From positions 1-32,259 of the forward strand of contig NZ_JAIVFX010000046.1 in assembly GCF_020829625.1 (NCBI RefSeq): DNA of 32,259 bases, in the 5' to 3' direction. Positions within the stretch are counted from its first letter, which is position 1; every line of letters begins with the position of its first letter. Below the pieces are notes generated by a model. That model was not told the origin of the DNA, ran no database searches, and saw nothing but the letters and a program-made list of their open reading frames with translations. This stretch comes from Nostoc sp. XA010 (lineage in GTDB: Bacteria > Cyanobacteriota > Cyanobacteriia > Cyanobacteriales > Nostocaceae). The position numbers and the translations under genes were made by a program. This document shows positions 23,894-32,259 of the stretch, one piece after another.

Positions 23894-24041
23894 GTCATTT
23901 TTGAAAACTTTTTTATCAACGTAGCAGAAATTAAATTAGATCATCGTTAACTCTTTGATTTATACTTTACTGTCAATCTTTTGTTGAAAAGCAATTCAGT
24001 CTTGATCTCTAACTTCTTGCTGAATACGTAACTTAGGGTCA

Positions 24042-24554
24042 CTACTTGCTTACAGGTTCAGCTTTCTCAACTGAATTATCATTCACACCCAAAGTCAATT
24101 CCAAAGGAGTTCTTTCTGGGTAAGCTTTTACCACTTGTCGATAAACTTCATAGTTAGTAGGTAGCGTGTTCTGAGAATTACCCACTCCATAGGTCAGTTT
24201 GTACTTTACATCTTTGATCAATTCAGGTTTTCCTGCCTCTTCTTGAGGTCTTTTACGTTGTTCAACTTCATCAACACTTGGTCGCGGCGGTACGGTAGGC
24301 CACCATAACCCTCGGTCATCTGGGCCAACAACTGCTCCTGGTGGTTTTACTCCATTCCGATTCACCACTGAAGTGTTAGCAAAGGTTTCAATGCGTGGCT
24401 GTGGTTGACTAGTTAGGTTATTAGCATACTTAACTTGCCAGGAGTAACTGGTGAGTGCTGTAGCTTCATACTGTTCAGCAGTAGTAGTGCTGCAACTAGT
24501 TAGTGTCAGTGCCGTTAGTGCAGTTATTATTGAGGGTAAAAATCTCATTTGCAT
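24042..24554 (-). CDS. Small lipoprotein
   Basis: From the ATG at 24554 (another at 24548) the protein begins MQMRFLPSIITALTALTLTS then Cys, a lipobox LTSC with Cys21 as the lipidated residue. The remaining ~150 residues are polar and Pro-rich (GVKPPGAVVGPDDRGLWWP, VPPRPSVDEVEQRKRPQEE), ending with a beta/alpha patch (YKLTYGVGNSQNTLPTNYEV). It should be anchored in a membrane facing the periplasm. It sits between the two partition loci. Family not recognised; possibly a plasmid-encoded envelope or conjugation protein. Confidence 0.65.
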   Translation of the reverse strand: MQMRFLPSIITALTALTLTSCSTTTAEQYEATALTSYSWQVKYANNLTSQPQPRIETFANTSVVNRNGVKPPGAVVGPDDRGLWWPTVPPRPSVDEVEQRKRPQEEAGKPELIKDVKYKLTYGVGNSQNTLPTNYEVYRQVVKAYPERTPLELTLGVNDNSVEKAEPVSK

Positions 24555-24576
24555 TATCAATGGTTAATATCTTTTA

Positions 24577-24714
24577 CTAATTACTCTTGAAGAGGGAGTG
24601 TGCCATAATTGCTGCCAAGGAGAAGGAATCGCTGTTGCCCTTAAGCACTTCCCTTGCTTGCAGCCTAATCGCTGTTTGCTCACAGTTAGGGCATTTTACC
24701 TTTGTGAAAATCAC
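24577..24714 (-). CDS. Very small CPNC-containing ORF
   Basis: A GTG-started 45-codon frame: MIFTKVKCPNCEQTAIRLQA then REVLKGNSDSFSLAAIMAH. A single CxxC near the N-terminus looks like half a zinc ribbon. No ribosome site is evident. It lies between the lipoprotein and the 24749-24982 gene on the same strand, and could be real or a relic. Confidence 0.3.
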   Translation of the reverse strand: MIFTKVKCPNCEQTAIRLQAREVLKGNSDSFSLAAIMAHSLFKSN

Positions 24715-24748
24715 TCTTTGGTCGTCCTTTGTACTCGCCCATTACGGG

Positions 24749-24982
24749 TTACCCGGTGTACTCGCTGATTATCCCCTGCTTGCAGTGGTAGCACTCGAAT
24801 ATCACACGCCCTACCTCCGATTTGCAATCCAGGAATTGCATGTGCTGACAGGGTGATGGCGGTAATTCTGGTTCTTCGGAGCGATCTTGGAAGGGTATAT
24901 GAGGTTTGGTTGCTGGTGGTAAATCTATTTTTTTCTTGTTGCGCTTGCCAGTCACCTGCGGCTCAACTTTTGGCGGCTTCAT
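24749..24982 (-). CDS. Small zinc-binding protein
   Basis: The 77-residue product has a basic N-terminus (MKPPKVEPQVTGKRNKKKID), a Pro-rich linker, and a C-terminal CQHMQFLDCKSEVGRVIFEC ending YHCK. The Cys/His spacing (CxxH ... C ... CxxC) suggests one zinc site. GAGGA lies about eight bases before the ATG. It diverges from parA. Function unknown; plasmid-borne small zinc proteins often bind nucleic acid. Confidence 0.55.
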   Translation of the reverse strand: MKPPKVEPQVTGKRNKKKIDLPPATKPHIPFQDRSEEPELPPSPCQHMQFLDCKSEVGRVIFECYHCKQGIISEYTG

Positions 24983-25084
24983 GGGTTTTTCCTCGACAGG
25001 TGGATGGTCAGGCTGTTACTGAGCTTTGAGGACGTTGGGTTGATTTCAATTTAATTTTGTTTATTTCTGAATCCTTAAAAAATG

Positions 25085-25106
25085 TGTCGTATTTTAAAAT
25101 ACGACA
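25085..25106. promoter_or_regulatory. Perfect 22-base palindrome upstream of parA
   Basis: The core GTCGTATTTTAAAATACGAC (25086-25105) is perfectly palindromic and extends by one pair on each side. A second, slightly degenerate copy lies 72 bases downstream. Likely a binding site for the ParA or ParB product (operator or parS). Confidence 0.65.
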
Positions 25107-25156
25107 GAAATAGGTGACAAATACAAATGCATGATATACATTTTTCAAAAGCTTAA

Positions 25157-25178
25157 TGTCGAATTTCAAAATCCGACA
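25157..25178. promoter_or_regulatory. Second palindrome, immediately upstream of parA
   Basis: Core GTCGAATTTCAAAATCCGAC (25158-25177) matches the upstream palindrome at all but three positions and ends 11 bases before the parA ATG. The 72-base centre-to-centre spacing is close to seven helical turns, so both sites would face the same side of the DNA. Confidence 0.6.
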
Positions 25179-25189
25179 AAAAAACTGAT

Positions 25190-25981
25190 ATGAAGCAGAT
25201 AGTTCTCTCACTGATAGCTAACGCAGGCGGTGTAGGTAAAACTACACTCAGTGTACACCTTGCATACGAGATAGTTCGGCGTGGCTTTTCTGTAGCAATA
25301 CTTGACTTAGATCCACAACGCTCTTTAGATGTGTTTTGTGGGGTACCACCTGCTGAAGTATCTAATACTCTAGTTAAAGCATTATCTAAAGATTTTAAGG
25401 GGGATTGGAAATTAATTTCGGTTTGGGAAGAATCAAAAATTCAAGTCTGCCAAGGACATCCATTAATGGCTGAAATGGCCAACGAATTAGTAATTAGGAA
25501 ACGAGGAGAGTACACACTTAGCGATCGCTTAAAAAACTACCCATTACCTCATAACTTAGTAATCTTGGATTGTCCGGCCACATTGGGAATGCTGAATGTT
25601 AATGCTTTAGCCGCTTCAACTCACATATTAGTTCCAGTGCAATTAGAAATGAAAGCGATTTCTGGTTCAGCAGAATTGGTAGAATGGTGCATTTCAACCA
25701 GCGATGAGTTACAGTTATCACCTCGTCCACCAATTTTAGGGTTTGTGCCAAGTATGTATGATGATACCGTAGCGATGCACAGACAATATCTAGAGCAATT
25801 ACCAGAAATCACTGAACATTTACAATTGAAACTTTACCCCAAAGTTCGTAGTTCCAATGAATTCAAAAATGCTAGCGCTCACGGGCTACCTTTACAAAAA
25901 TACCGTCCCAAACATCCTGCTTGTAAAGATTTTAAGCAAATTACAGATGATTTAGTTGCTTTAATTAAGGAGAAAAAATAA
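25190..25981 (+). CDS. parA: ParA-family partition ATPase
   Basis: The 263-residue product has the deviant Walker A ANAGGVGKTTLSVHLAYEIV at the N-terminus, Walker A' region VAILDLDPQRS, and Walker B LVILDCPATLGM, then a MinD/ParA-like C-terminal half with VPVQLEMKAISG. There is no N-terminal helix-turn-helix, so any operator binding must be through ParB or an unusual surface. It forms an ATP-driven gradient on the nucleoid that positions plasmid copies. The parB gene starts two bases after the stop, and two palindromes lie upstream, so the pair is an autoregulated operon. Confidence 0.93.
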   Translation: MKQIVLSLIANAGGVGKTTLSVHLAYEIVRRGFSVAILDLDPQRSLDVFCGVPPAEVSNTLVKALSKDFKGDWKLISVWEESKIQVCQGHPLMAEMANELVIRKRGEYTLSDRLKNYPLPHNLVILDCPATLGMLNVNALAASTHILVPVQLEMKAISGSAELVEWCISTSDELQLSPRPPILGFVPSMYDDTVAMHRQYLEQLPEITEHLQLKLYPKVRSSNEFKNASAHGLPLQKYRPKHPACKDFKQITDDLVALIKEKK

Positions 25982-25983
25982 TC

Positions 25984-27102
25984 GTGGCTTTGCCTAAAAT
26001 TGCTAGTAAATTTAGTAGCGCAGTTCAAAAAACTGAGCAAGAACAAAAAATTGCTGAACTTCAAATAGAAATAGAAAGACTCAGAACCGCACAATCTCCT
26101 GAGTTAGAGAATGAACTGCAAAAACTCCGAGAACAACTTCAAAATCAATCAGGAGAAGTACAAGTTGATTTAAATCTCATTGACCCGAATCCTAATCAGC
26201 CTCGGCAGACAATTACACCAGAATTAATACAAGCAAAAGCACGATTACTCAAAAAACACGGACAGATTTCAGCAGTCATCTTAGTCAGACAGAGTAATGG
26301 TCGTTACATACTGTTAGATGGGCAGCTACGTACTGAAGGAGCTAAATTACTAGGCTGGTCAACTATTCGTGCAGTAATAGTGTCAATGCCTAAGGACTTA
26401 GATCAATCTGCATTACTAACTTTTCTTGGCTTTGAAGACTTGAATCCTTTAGATAAAGCAGAGGCAGTATTTAAAGAAGTAATGAAGTCCGCTAATTTGC
26501 CAATGGATGAAGTTTCCACAATGTTGGGAACGGTAATTAAAAGAATAGAGAGAAATGGAAATAGTAAAGAGCTAGCAAAATTGATGGCTGTAAGCGTCGA
26601 TGAACAGCAACAGGGCTTAGAACTACTGGAAATTACAGGTAAAGAACAGAGTCTACTACTAGTGCTGCTAGAGTTGGGGTTAAATCCTAGTTCTGTGAAA
26701 GCTAATCTAATGCCGATGCTTTATCTGCCTCAAGATTTAAAACAGGTCATCAGGCAGCATGGACTCAAAGGCGCTCATGCTTTAGCATTGGCAACTCTAT
26801 CTGCCAAGGCATTAGACATCTCCGAAAATCAAGCAGCATCCGAACGGATTGCAGCAACAGATGAAGTCTTAAAGAAAAATCTGACAGTAACAGAAACTCG
26901 TGAACTGGTTAGAAAAATTAGGATCAAGTATTTAAAGTCAAATGAACAAGAGTTAAAAGAGGTAAAAATAATATTTCAAAAAGTTAATGGAATTTCTGGA
27001 GATTTGCTTAAAAAAGCTAGTAGTAAACAGCTTCACGAAATGCGCTCTCTTTTTCAGCAGAAATTACAAGAAATTGACAAAGTTATTGCTACAAGTAAAT
27101 AA
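25984..27102 (+). CDS. parB: ParB-family partition protein, atypical motif
   Basis: The GTG start at 25984 has AAGGAG nine bases upstream, within the end of parA. The 372-residue protein has an N-terminal coiled coil (about residues 15-50), then the ParB/Srx fold with LNLIDPNPNQPRQTI and YILLDGQLRTEGAKLLGW. In standard ParB proteins the last motif is GERRxRA; here it is GQLRTEG, so the usual CTP/phosphate-contacting arginines are partly absent. A helical middle (about 145-230) should be the helix-turn-helix that reads parS, and a C-terminal helix pair probably dimerises. It clearly belongs to the parA operon. Confidence 0.9.
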   Translation: MALPKIASKFSSAVQKTEQEQKIAELQIEIERLRTAQSPELENELQKLREQLQNQSGEVQVDLNLIDPNPNQPRQTITPELIQAKARLLKKHGQISAVILVRQSNGRYILLDGQLRTEGAKLLGWSTIRAVIVSMPKDLDQSALLTFLGFEDLNPLDKAEAVFKEVMKSANLPMDEVSTMLGTVIKRIERNGNSKELAKLMAVSVDEQQQGLELLEITGKEQSLLLVLLELGLNPSSVKANLMPMLYLPQDLKQVIRQHGLKGAHALALATLSAKALDISENQAASERIAATDEVLKKNLTVTETRELVRKIRIKYLKSNEQELKEVKIIFQKVNGISGDLLKKASSKQLHEMRSLFQQKLQEIDKVIATSK

Positions 27103-27281
27103 ATTCAATATTCTTACTTTTACAAATTGTTTCATAGGAGTAAGTTAAGCTAATCGGAGAAATTAGGGTGAGTTCTCGATGACACTAATACTGGGTGTGT
27201 GGGTTAGTATTTATGTACTATAGTTTGCTGAATTCCAGTATTATATACAATGATGTGCTGTGCGGCATCTGATCATAAGCA
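27103..27281. other. Spacer between parB and the helicase pseudogene
   Basis: AT-rich spacer of 179 bases. No gene, and no strong hairpin with T run is visible, so parAB may read through. Confidence 0.3.
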
Positions 27282-29199
27282 ATGTCCACTCCTCCTAATC
27301 TTTCCCCTCAACAAATAAGCGCCTTTCCTCAACACGAAACAATCACCGGAGTCGTAGAACGTTTAACTTTTTACTCTGCTGAATCGGGTTACACAGTGGC
27401 AAGACTGACCCGCCCCCGTAGCACCGAACTCACAACAATTGTTGGCAGCTTTGCTAACATCCAGCCAGGGCAGACTTTACAACTAACTGGTTTTTGGCGT
27501 GACCATCCACAATTTGGGCCACAGTTCCAAGTAGTCAACTACAAAGAAACCAAACTAGCTACTCTCACTGGAATTGAAAAATATTTGGGCAGTGGGCTGA
27601 TTAAAGGTGTTGGCCCAGTAACAGCCAAGCGTATCGTCGCTCACTTCGGTTTAGAAACGCTCGATATTATCGAAAACCAGATTGAACGACTGATTGAAGT
27701 CCAGGGTATTGCCAAAAAGCGGATCACTCTCATCAAAAACGCTTGGTCAACTCAAAAAGCCATCAAAGAAGTGATGGTATTTCTCCAAGGGCATGGTGTT
27801 TCTACCACTTATGCTGTGAAGATTTACAAGCAATATAAGGATGAGGCAATCGCCACTGTTACTAAAAACCCTTACCAGCTAGCAGCCGACATCTACGGAA
27901 TTGGTTTTTTGACTGCTGACAAGATTGCGAGAAATATAGGAATTGCGCCTGACTCAGAATTTCGTTACCGTGCGGGGATTATCCACTGTTTAAGTGAAGC
28001 CGCCGAAGATGGTCACTGTTACCTGCCACAAAGCGAACTGATTGAATCGGTAATCAAACTGCTGGCTACCGAATCTCATCAGCCCACGGAAGAAACGATC
28101 GCACAAATCGTCAAAGATATGGCTCTAACAGATGAACTGATTAGAGAGCGGGATGAAGAGAAAACACTACTTTGCTACAAGCCAACTTACTTCCATACGG
28201 AACAGAATTTAGCTCAATTGATACGCCAACGCTTGGAAAATCCTGTTGGCACTGACATTGAGCGCGTGCGTGATTGGATTGACCGCTTTACTGCTAGCCG
28301 GAAAATTCAGCTTTCAGAACAGCAACGCCAAGCTGTAGAAACAGCGGCCTACTCCAAAATCATGATCCTCACTGGTGGCCCTGGGGTTGGAAAAACTTTC
28401 ACCACGCACACCATAGTTAGTTTATGGAAAGCGATGGGGAAATCTATTGCTCTTGCTGCACCAACTTCAAACAAGTGCAATTATCACTGCTGCTCACCAA
28501 ATCAACCGGGGCCAGTACCCAACAATCGAGCCAATTTCTGATAATCCCGTGTCTGATTGTATTTGGCACGGCGGCGGACATCAGCCCGAACATGGTGTAC
28601 AGGCAATCTGCGAGTTGATTACCGATTTGATTCCTGCCTTAGGTTTGAATCCTGCTACTGATGTCCAAGTGCTTTGCCCGATGACACGGGGAGTAATCGG
28701 GACTCGTAACCTAAATACAGTATTGCAGCAGTTGATCAACCCACCCACCCCCAGCAAGGTGGAGATTAACAGAGGTGGGAATTTGTTACGCGAGGGCGAT
28801 CGGATTATTCAGCTAACCAACGACTACAACCGAGAAGTCTTCAACGGCGACTTAGGAATAATCCAAGCCATTGATACTGTCGAGCAGGAAGTTACAGTAC
28901 TGTATGGTGAGCGGACTGTGGTTTACGATTACGCTGACCTCAATGAAATTGCCCTGGCGTGGTGCGTGACTATTCATAAAAGTCAGGGATCAGAATACCC
29001 GGTGGTGATTTTACCAATCTATATGCAGCACTATATGATGCTGACCCGAAACCTGTTTTACACTGGTATAACTCGTGCCAAGAAGTTAGCGATTGTGGTT
29101 GGCGCAAAAAAAGCGATATCTCTAGCCGTGCGCTCTACTGACGACCAAGAGCGCTACACAAGGCTGAAGCAGAGGTTACTTCATCCAGGACTGCATTAG
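27282..29199 (+). pseudogene. RecD2-type helicase gene with internal frameshifting deletion
   Basis: The first part (27282 to about 28480) has the N-terminal OB-like domain (VVERLTFYSAESGYTVARLT), helix-hairpin-helix domain (GSGLIKGVGPVTAKRIV), and Walker A LTGGPGVGKTFTTH with the start of motif Ia (LAAPTS). It then jumps, in another frame, to TSAIITAAHQINRGQYPTIE and continues (about 28470-29199) with the C-terminal helicase half (VLCPMTRG, LTNDYNREVFNGDLG, VTIHKSQGSEYPVV, FYTGITRAKKLAIVVG). Roughly 100 codons with motif II (DEAS) are missing at the junction, around 28465-28475. Without the Walker B motif the protein cannot hydrolyse ATP, so the gene is dead. RecD2 enzymes unwind DNA in repair. 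Confidence 0.88.
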
Positions 29200-29291
29200 T
29201 GATATGTTTTGGTTCTTCAAAATAGAAAACTTTATTGAGCTATTTGATTTATACTTTTAAATTCCTTGGTTTAAAAAAGCGTTGAGTTTGT

Positions 29292-30242
29292 ATGTCCAGC
29301 CTGAGTTCCGACATGGTTCGCATCTATTTGCAAGAAATTGGTCAGTATCCTTTATTGAAGCCAGAGGAAGAAATTGCTTATGGTAGACAGGTACAAGAAA
29401 TGATTGCCATTGAGCAATCTAAAAATGAACTCAGCCAACAGCTAGACCGTGAACCAACTTTAAGAGAATTAGCCAATGCTGTTGAAAAAACCGAAGCACA
29501 AGCCCGAGCAGTATTACACCTTGGTCAAAAAGCTAAACAGAAAATGGTGACAGCTAACTTGCGACTGGTAGTTTCTGTTGCCAAGAAATACCAGAACCGC
29601 AATTTGGAATTTCTAGATTTGATCCAAGAAGGAGCGATCGGTTTACAACGGGGTATAGAAAAGTTTGATCCCAACCGGGGCTATAAGCTATCAACCTACG
29701 CCTACTGGTGGATTAGTCAAGCTATAACCAGAGCAATAGCAGAACAATCCCGCACTATTAGATTACCTGTTCACCTGACTGAAATACTTACCAAAATTAA
29801 GAAAGTACAGCGAGAAAGCTTTCAAAAACTCGGTCGTCATGCCACTGCTGAAGAAGTTGCAACACTCTTAAACATAAGCACAGATAAACTTCGAGAATAT
29901 CTCACCGCTTCTCGCACAGCCATCTCTTTAAATAAACAAGTCGGAGATGAGAAAGAGACAGAATTGGGCGAAATTTTAGCAGACGTTGGCGCTTCACCAG
30001 AAAAACTGCTCACCCAAGAACTTCTATCGCAAGACGTAGCTAAATTTTTAGAACCATTGACACCTATACAGCGTCAAGTGTTGACTTTAAGCTTTGGGCT
30101 AGAGAACGATCAGCATTTCAATCTCGCTCAGATTGGCCAACAGCTAAACCTCAGCCGAGAGCGGATTCGTCAAATCCAGGTCAAAGCTATAAGTATTCTC
30201 CGCCACCATCAAAATGATATCCAAGAGTATTTATTTGATTAA
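29292..30242 (+). CDS. Group 2 (RpoD-like) sigma factor
   Basis: The 316-residue protein has region 1.2 (MVRIYLQEIGQYPLLKPEEE), region 2 with ANLRLVVSVAKKYQNRNLEF, LDLIQEGAIGLQRGIEKFDP and YKLSTYAYWWISQAITRAIA, region 3 (LPVHLTEILTKIKKVQRESF) and region 4 ending LNLSRERIRQIQVKAI. It lacks the long acidic region 1.1, as expected for the non-essential group 2 sigma factors of cyanobacteria. It would direct RNA polymerase to alternative promoters, perhaps plasmid genes. Which of the chromosomal Sig groups it derives from cannot be decided by eye. Confidence 0.92.
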   Translation: MSSLSSDMVRIYLQEIGQYPLLKPEEEIAYGRQVQEMIAIEQSKNELSQQLDREPTLRELANAVEKTEAQARAVLHLGQKAKQKMVTANLRLVVSVAKKYQNRNLEFLDLIQEGAIGLQRGIEKFDPNRGYKLSTYAYWWISQAITRAIAEQSRTIRLPVHLTEILTKIKKVQRESFQKLGRHATAEEVATLLNISTDKLREYLTASRTAISLNKQVGDEKETELGEILADVGASPEKLLTQELLSQDVAKFLEPLTPIQRQVLTLSFGLENDQHFNLAQIGQQLNLSRERIRQIQVKAISILRHHQNDIQEYLFD

Positions 30243-30328
30243 GAGAATGTTTTAGTCAGATGATGCACGGATCTTACAGAACTGATATTGAAAAACTATA
30301 TTAAAGAAGTAAGGCTACATAGTAATCA

Positions 30329-30577
30329 ATGCCCAGCAAAACAATTGATGTCCGAGAGTACACCGTCAGAGCGCACAAACGGGAAATTCACACTCGCGTT
30401 TTCAACTTCGTATGTAAGCAGTGTGAACAACCCACACAACGAGAAACCTTTGGTGTGCGACCGCTCTACTGTGAGCAATGCCGTCCGCCACAAGCACCCA
30501 AGAAATCAGTAGTCCCTCTCAAGAAGAGAAAACCCAGAGCTATGACTTACAAGAGTGGTAAAGACATAGCCGGATGA
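30329..30577 (+). CDS. Small zinc-ribbon-like basic protein
   Basis: The 82-residue product has two CxxC pairs 22 residues apart: [14 protein letters not shown] and [10 protein letters not shown], embedded in basic sequence, with a very basic tail ([20 protein letters not shown]). This is consistent with one zinc ribbon binding nucleic acid. It lies 86 bases after the sigma factor. An overlapping frame at 30288-30512 has no such features and is a shadow. Family not named. Confidence 0.6.
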
Positions 30578-30596
30578 TTTGTTGTCTCAAGGTTTT

Positions 30597-30636
30597 GAGT
30601 GAGCGCACGAAAGTGAGTGAAGCAGTGCGCTCATTC
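30597..30636 (+). terminator. Hairpin after the small zinc protein gene
   Basis: GAGTGAGCGCAC and GTGCGCTCATTC pair over 12 positions with one wobble around a 16-base loop, 20 bases after the stop at 30577. No T run follows, so termination is uncertain; such GAGCGCAC hairpins also occur as dispersed repeats in cyanobacteria. The rest of 30637-30887 holds no gene. Confidence 0.4.
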
Positions 30637-30887
30637 GCCCAACCTAACTCAAACTGGTAAAAAGTAACTCTAATGTTTAGGAATCATTCAGGAGGTGCAA
30701 ACTGTTTTTTACAGGGGGGCAGGGGGAGTCAAGAGAAAATTCTATGTCTTATGTTTGCTCAGTTCGTCAAATAATTACTTTAATTTATGGTTTTGACAAT
30801 TAAGAGTATTTGATTTTATTAGTCAGTCGCAATATGTTGAAGATGTATCTACGGTTTTCGCATTCAAAGCAAATTTTTAGTTAAGAA

Positions 30888-31532
30888 ATGATGCTTTCAC
30901 AAAAGAAGAAACTTATGAAACCTGGGAAAATTATTTTAATCGTCTTGCTGTTTGTGATCGCTATAGGAGTAGCTCAACCTTCATGGGCAGATAGAATTTC
31001 TGAAGATAGCCCTGACTATCCAAAAGTTGTTCAAACATTTAATAGTCTAATGCAAGTTAGGAAAAACCCAGAACAAATGGGATATACCACAGAAGAGCTA
31101 CAGCAGAAAATTGCTGCTTTAGAATTGCAAAAACAGACTATAAAGACTTCAGAAGATTGGGCTAGATGTCGCAATGAAACGGGGAAACCATTAGCTATCT
31201 ATGCTCGGAAACCTGAAAACTCAACTTTAAACGCTCTTTACTATCTCGGTAATGGCGAAACTACCGATGAAGACTGGGATTGTGACGCTATTTACCTGCC
31301 AAATGATGCGAAAGTTGCTGGGCTAAAACTGCCAATCAAAGAGCCAGCAATTCTAAAAATTATAGATGGGACTCAATTAGTTGCTAAAACTAATCCTAAC
31401 ACCCAAGAACTTGAGTTCATTGCTCCAGCTGCACTGATTGAAGTACTCAAAGCCGAGCAACTCAACTGGCAAATTCCTAATTTAGCTTCATCTGATATTG
31501 ATGTACAAAGTCCTAATGCTCCAAGCGATTGA
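30888..31532 (+). CDS. Exported protein of unknown function
   Basis: The 214-residue product has a signal peptide with a long hydrophobic core (KIILIVLLFVIAIGVA) and a cleavage site QPSWA near residue 34. The mature part is mostly helical at first (YPKVVQTFNSLMQVRKNPEQ, EELQQKIAALELQKQTIK), then a mixed segment with two cysteines (WARCRNETGKPLAIYARKPE; DWDCDAIYLP) that could form a disulfide. Likely periplasmic or thylakoid-lumen. No family recognised. A terminator lies 60 bases downstream, so it is transcribed alone. Confidence 0.65.
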   Translation: MMLSQKKKLMKPGKIILIVLLFVIAIGVAQPSWADRISEDSPDYPKVVQTFNSLMQVRKNPEQMGYTTEELQQKIAALELQKQTIKTSEDWARCRNETGKPLAIYARKPENSTLNALYYLGNGETTDEDWDCDAIYLPNDAKVAGLKLPIKEPAILKIIDGTQLVAKTNPNTQELEFIAPAALIEVLKAEQLNWQIPNLASSDIDVQSPNAPSD

Positions 31533-31591
31533 GAGCCAGAAATCTGAATTGATAGCCAGACAAAACAGTAGCAATTAAAACATTGATGACT

Positions 31592-31626
31592 TCGGCGACA
31601 AGACTATTAGTCCGCCGATTTTTTTT
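31592..31626 (+). terminator. Rho-independent terminator
   Basis: TCGGCGAC at 31592 pairs with GTCCGCCGA (31610-31618) with one bulged base, loop AAGACTATTA, followed by eight T. It ends the 30888-31532 transcript. Confidence 0.8.
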
Positions 31627-31889
31627 CGGTTAAAGAAGAATGCTACATCTTTATCTTGCCATCAGCGACTTACTCAAGCGATCGCATGGCACTTTTATGA
31701 AGGCAAGTTTTCCCCAACGCCTCACTTAAGGTGTGGACATCTCCAATTTTGACGGAGCAACAAAAAGTGTCGCTGATGGGCTTGAGCGATTCTTTGAGAA
31801 CACCACAGGCATCACAGAACTTTTTGGTGTACTGAGTGTATCTTAAGTTCCCAAGGATGTGATAGCATACCTTCAACAATTTTAGATAG
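31627..31889. other. Spacer without a supported gene
   Basis: A TTG-started cysteine-containing frame on the minus strand (31670-31879) lacks a ribosome site and I do not accept it as a gene. No repeats seen. Confidence 0.35.
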
Positions 31890-32162
31890 CATAGCGATCA
31901 GCCAGATTGGGGAATACGAGAAGCTCAAGTCGATATTTTCCTCCATGAAGGATTAATTGATGATGCAATAAAAACAGTAGAGAGAGATACTTACTATGAT
32001 TCCAAACTGGTTCATCGAGTCATGAATGTAGCAGTTTCCCATAGTGCAGATTGGGTAATTGATAACGCTCGCAGACGGGCAGAACCAATTATGGAACAAG
32101 GGAAACCTGACCGTTATGATGCTGCGGTTAATGTAATCGATCACGGGGCGATCGCAGACTAA
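31890..32162 (+). pseudogene. C-terminal relic of a SWIM zinc-finger-type protein
   Basis: An uninterrupted plus-strand frame with no start codon reads WGIREAQVDIFLHEGLIDDA, IKTVERDTYYDSKLVHRVMN, VAVSHSADWVIDNARRRAEP, IMEQGKPDRYDAAVNVIDHG and stops at 32160-32162. The pattern FLHEGLIDDAI ... DWVI..(A)..RAE.IM..GK...Y..AVN is that of the C-terminal helical repeat of cyanobacterial SWIM zinc-finger proteins, as far as I recall it. The N-terminal SWIM motif is absent and a stop precedes the frame. Confidence 0.5.
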
Positions 32163-32259
32163 AAGCCAATAGATGTCAATGAGTGAAGAAACTAGGGGAA
32201 TTAGTCTAAGAGAGTTCACTCTATTTGATAAAAGTAAATAAACGGGTATGGCTTCGGGG

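Noticed and set aside
24587..24856. 89-codon plus-strand frame opposite the small zinc ORFs
   Set aside because: Complementary to the better minus-strand frames with CxxC motifs and a ribosome site.
31670..31879. Minus-strand 69-codon cysteine-containing frame
   Set aside because: TTG start without a ribosome site and no recognisable domain; kept only as a note.

Overview
The window looks like accessory DNA from a filamentous, Nostoc/Calothrix-like cyanobacterium, most probably part of a large plasmid. The evidence is many GCGATCGC (HIP1) octamers, AT-rich spacers, cyanobacterial families (CHASE2, DUF928, S-layer-type TpsA, TPR-CHAT, group 2 sigma factor), two plasmid segregation loci (actin-like ParM type and ParA/ParB type), broken transposases and several decayed genes. 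I found no replication initiator, no tRNA or rRNA and no CRISPR array.

Left third (1-12.8 kb), surface/secretion module: a CHASE2 membrane protein and a DUF928 protein, then a large two-partner-secretion (TpsA) exoprotein with four 130-residue repeats, tightly followed by a TPR-CHAT caspase-like protein. Two small peptides with double-glycine leaders flank the TpsA/CHAT pair: one on the minus strand at 2448-2642 and one on the plus strand at 10659-10961. The same ~60-base element lies upstream of both, which is the most suggestive unexplained signal in the window. Next come a duplicated tpsA 3' end/CHAT 5' end, a secreted DM9-repeat protein and a secreted cysteine-containing protein. The CHAT protein has Gln where the family normally has the catalytic His. 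No TpsB pore and no peptide exporter lies in the window.

Middle (13-22 kb), rearranged region: small hypothetical genes, a Y-family DNA polymerase (dinB), and a divergent gene coding for a CoiA-like zinc domain plus a GIY-YIG-like domain. The dinB 5' end and the divergent gene occur twice (16.9-17.9 and 19.55-20.8 kb). The first copy of the divergent gene is cut off at about 17907, where a foreign block begins. That block holds a vMAP/FGE-type gene with an in-frame amber stop, whose C-terminus looks like a diversity-generating-retroelement variable region, and a decayed DUF4277 transposase. A truncated IS66 transposase and a 184-base element bounded by inverted repeats follow.

Right third (22-32 kb), plasmid maintenance: a ParM-like/ParR-like operon with an upstream cluster of G4/C4-flanked repeats (probable centromere or operator), a lipoprotein, small zinc-binding ORFs, a parAB operon preceded by two 22-base palindromes, a RecD2-type helicase gene destroyed by an internal deletion, a group 2 sigma factor, a small zinc protein, a secreted protein with a terminator, and a remnant of a SWIM-type protein.
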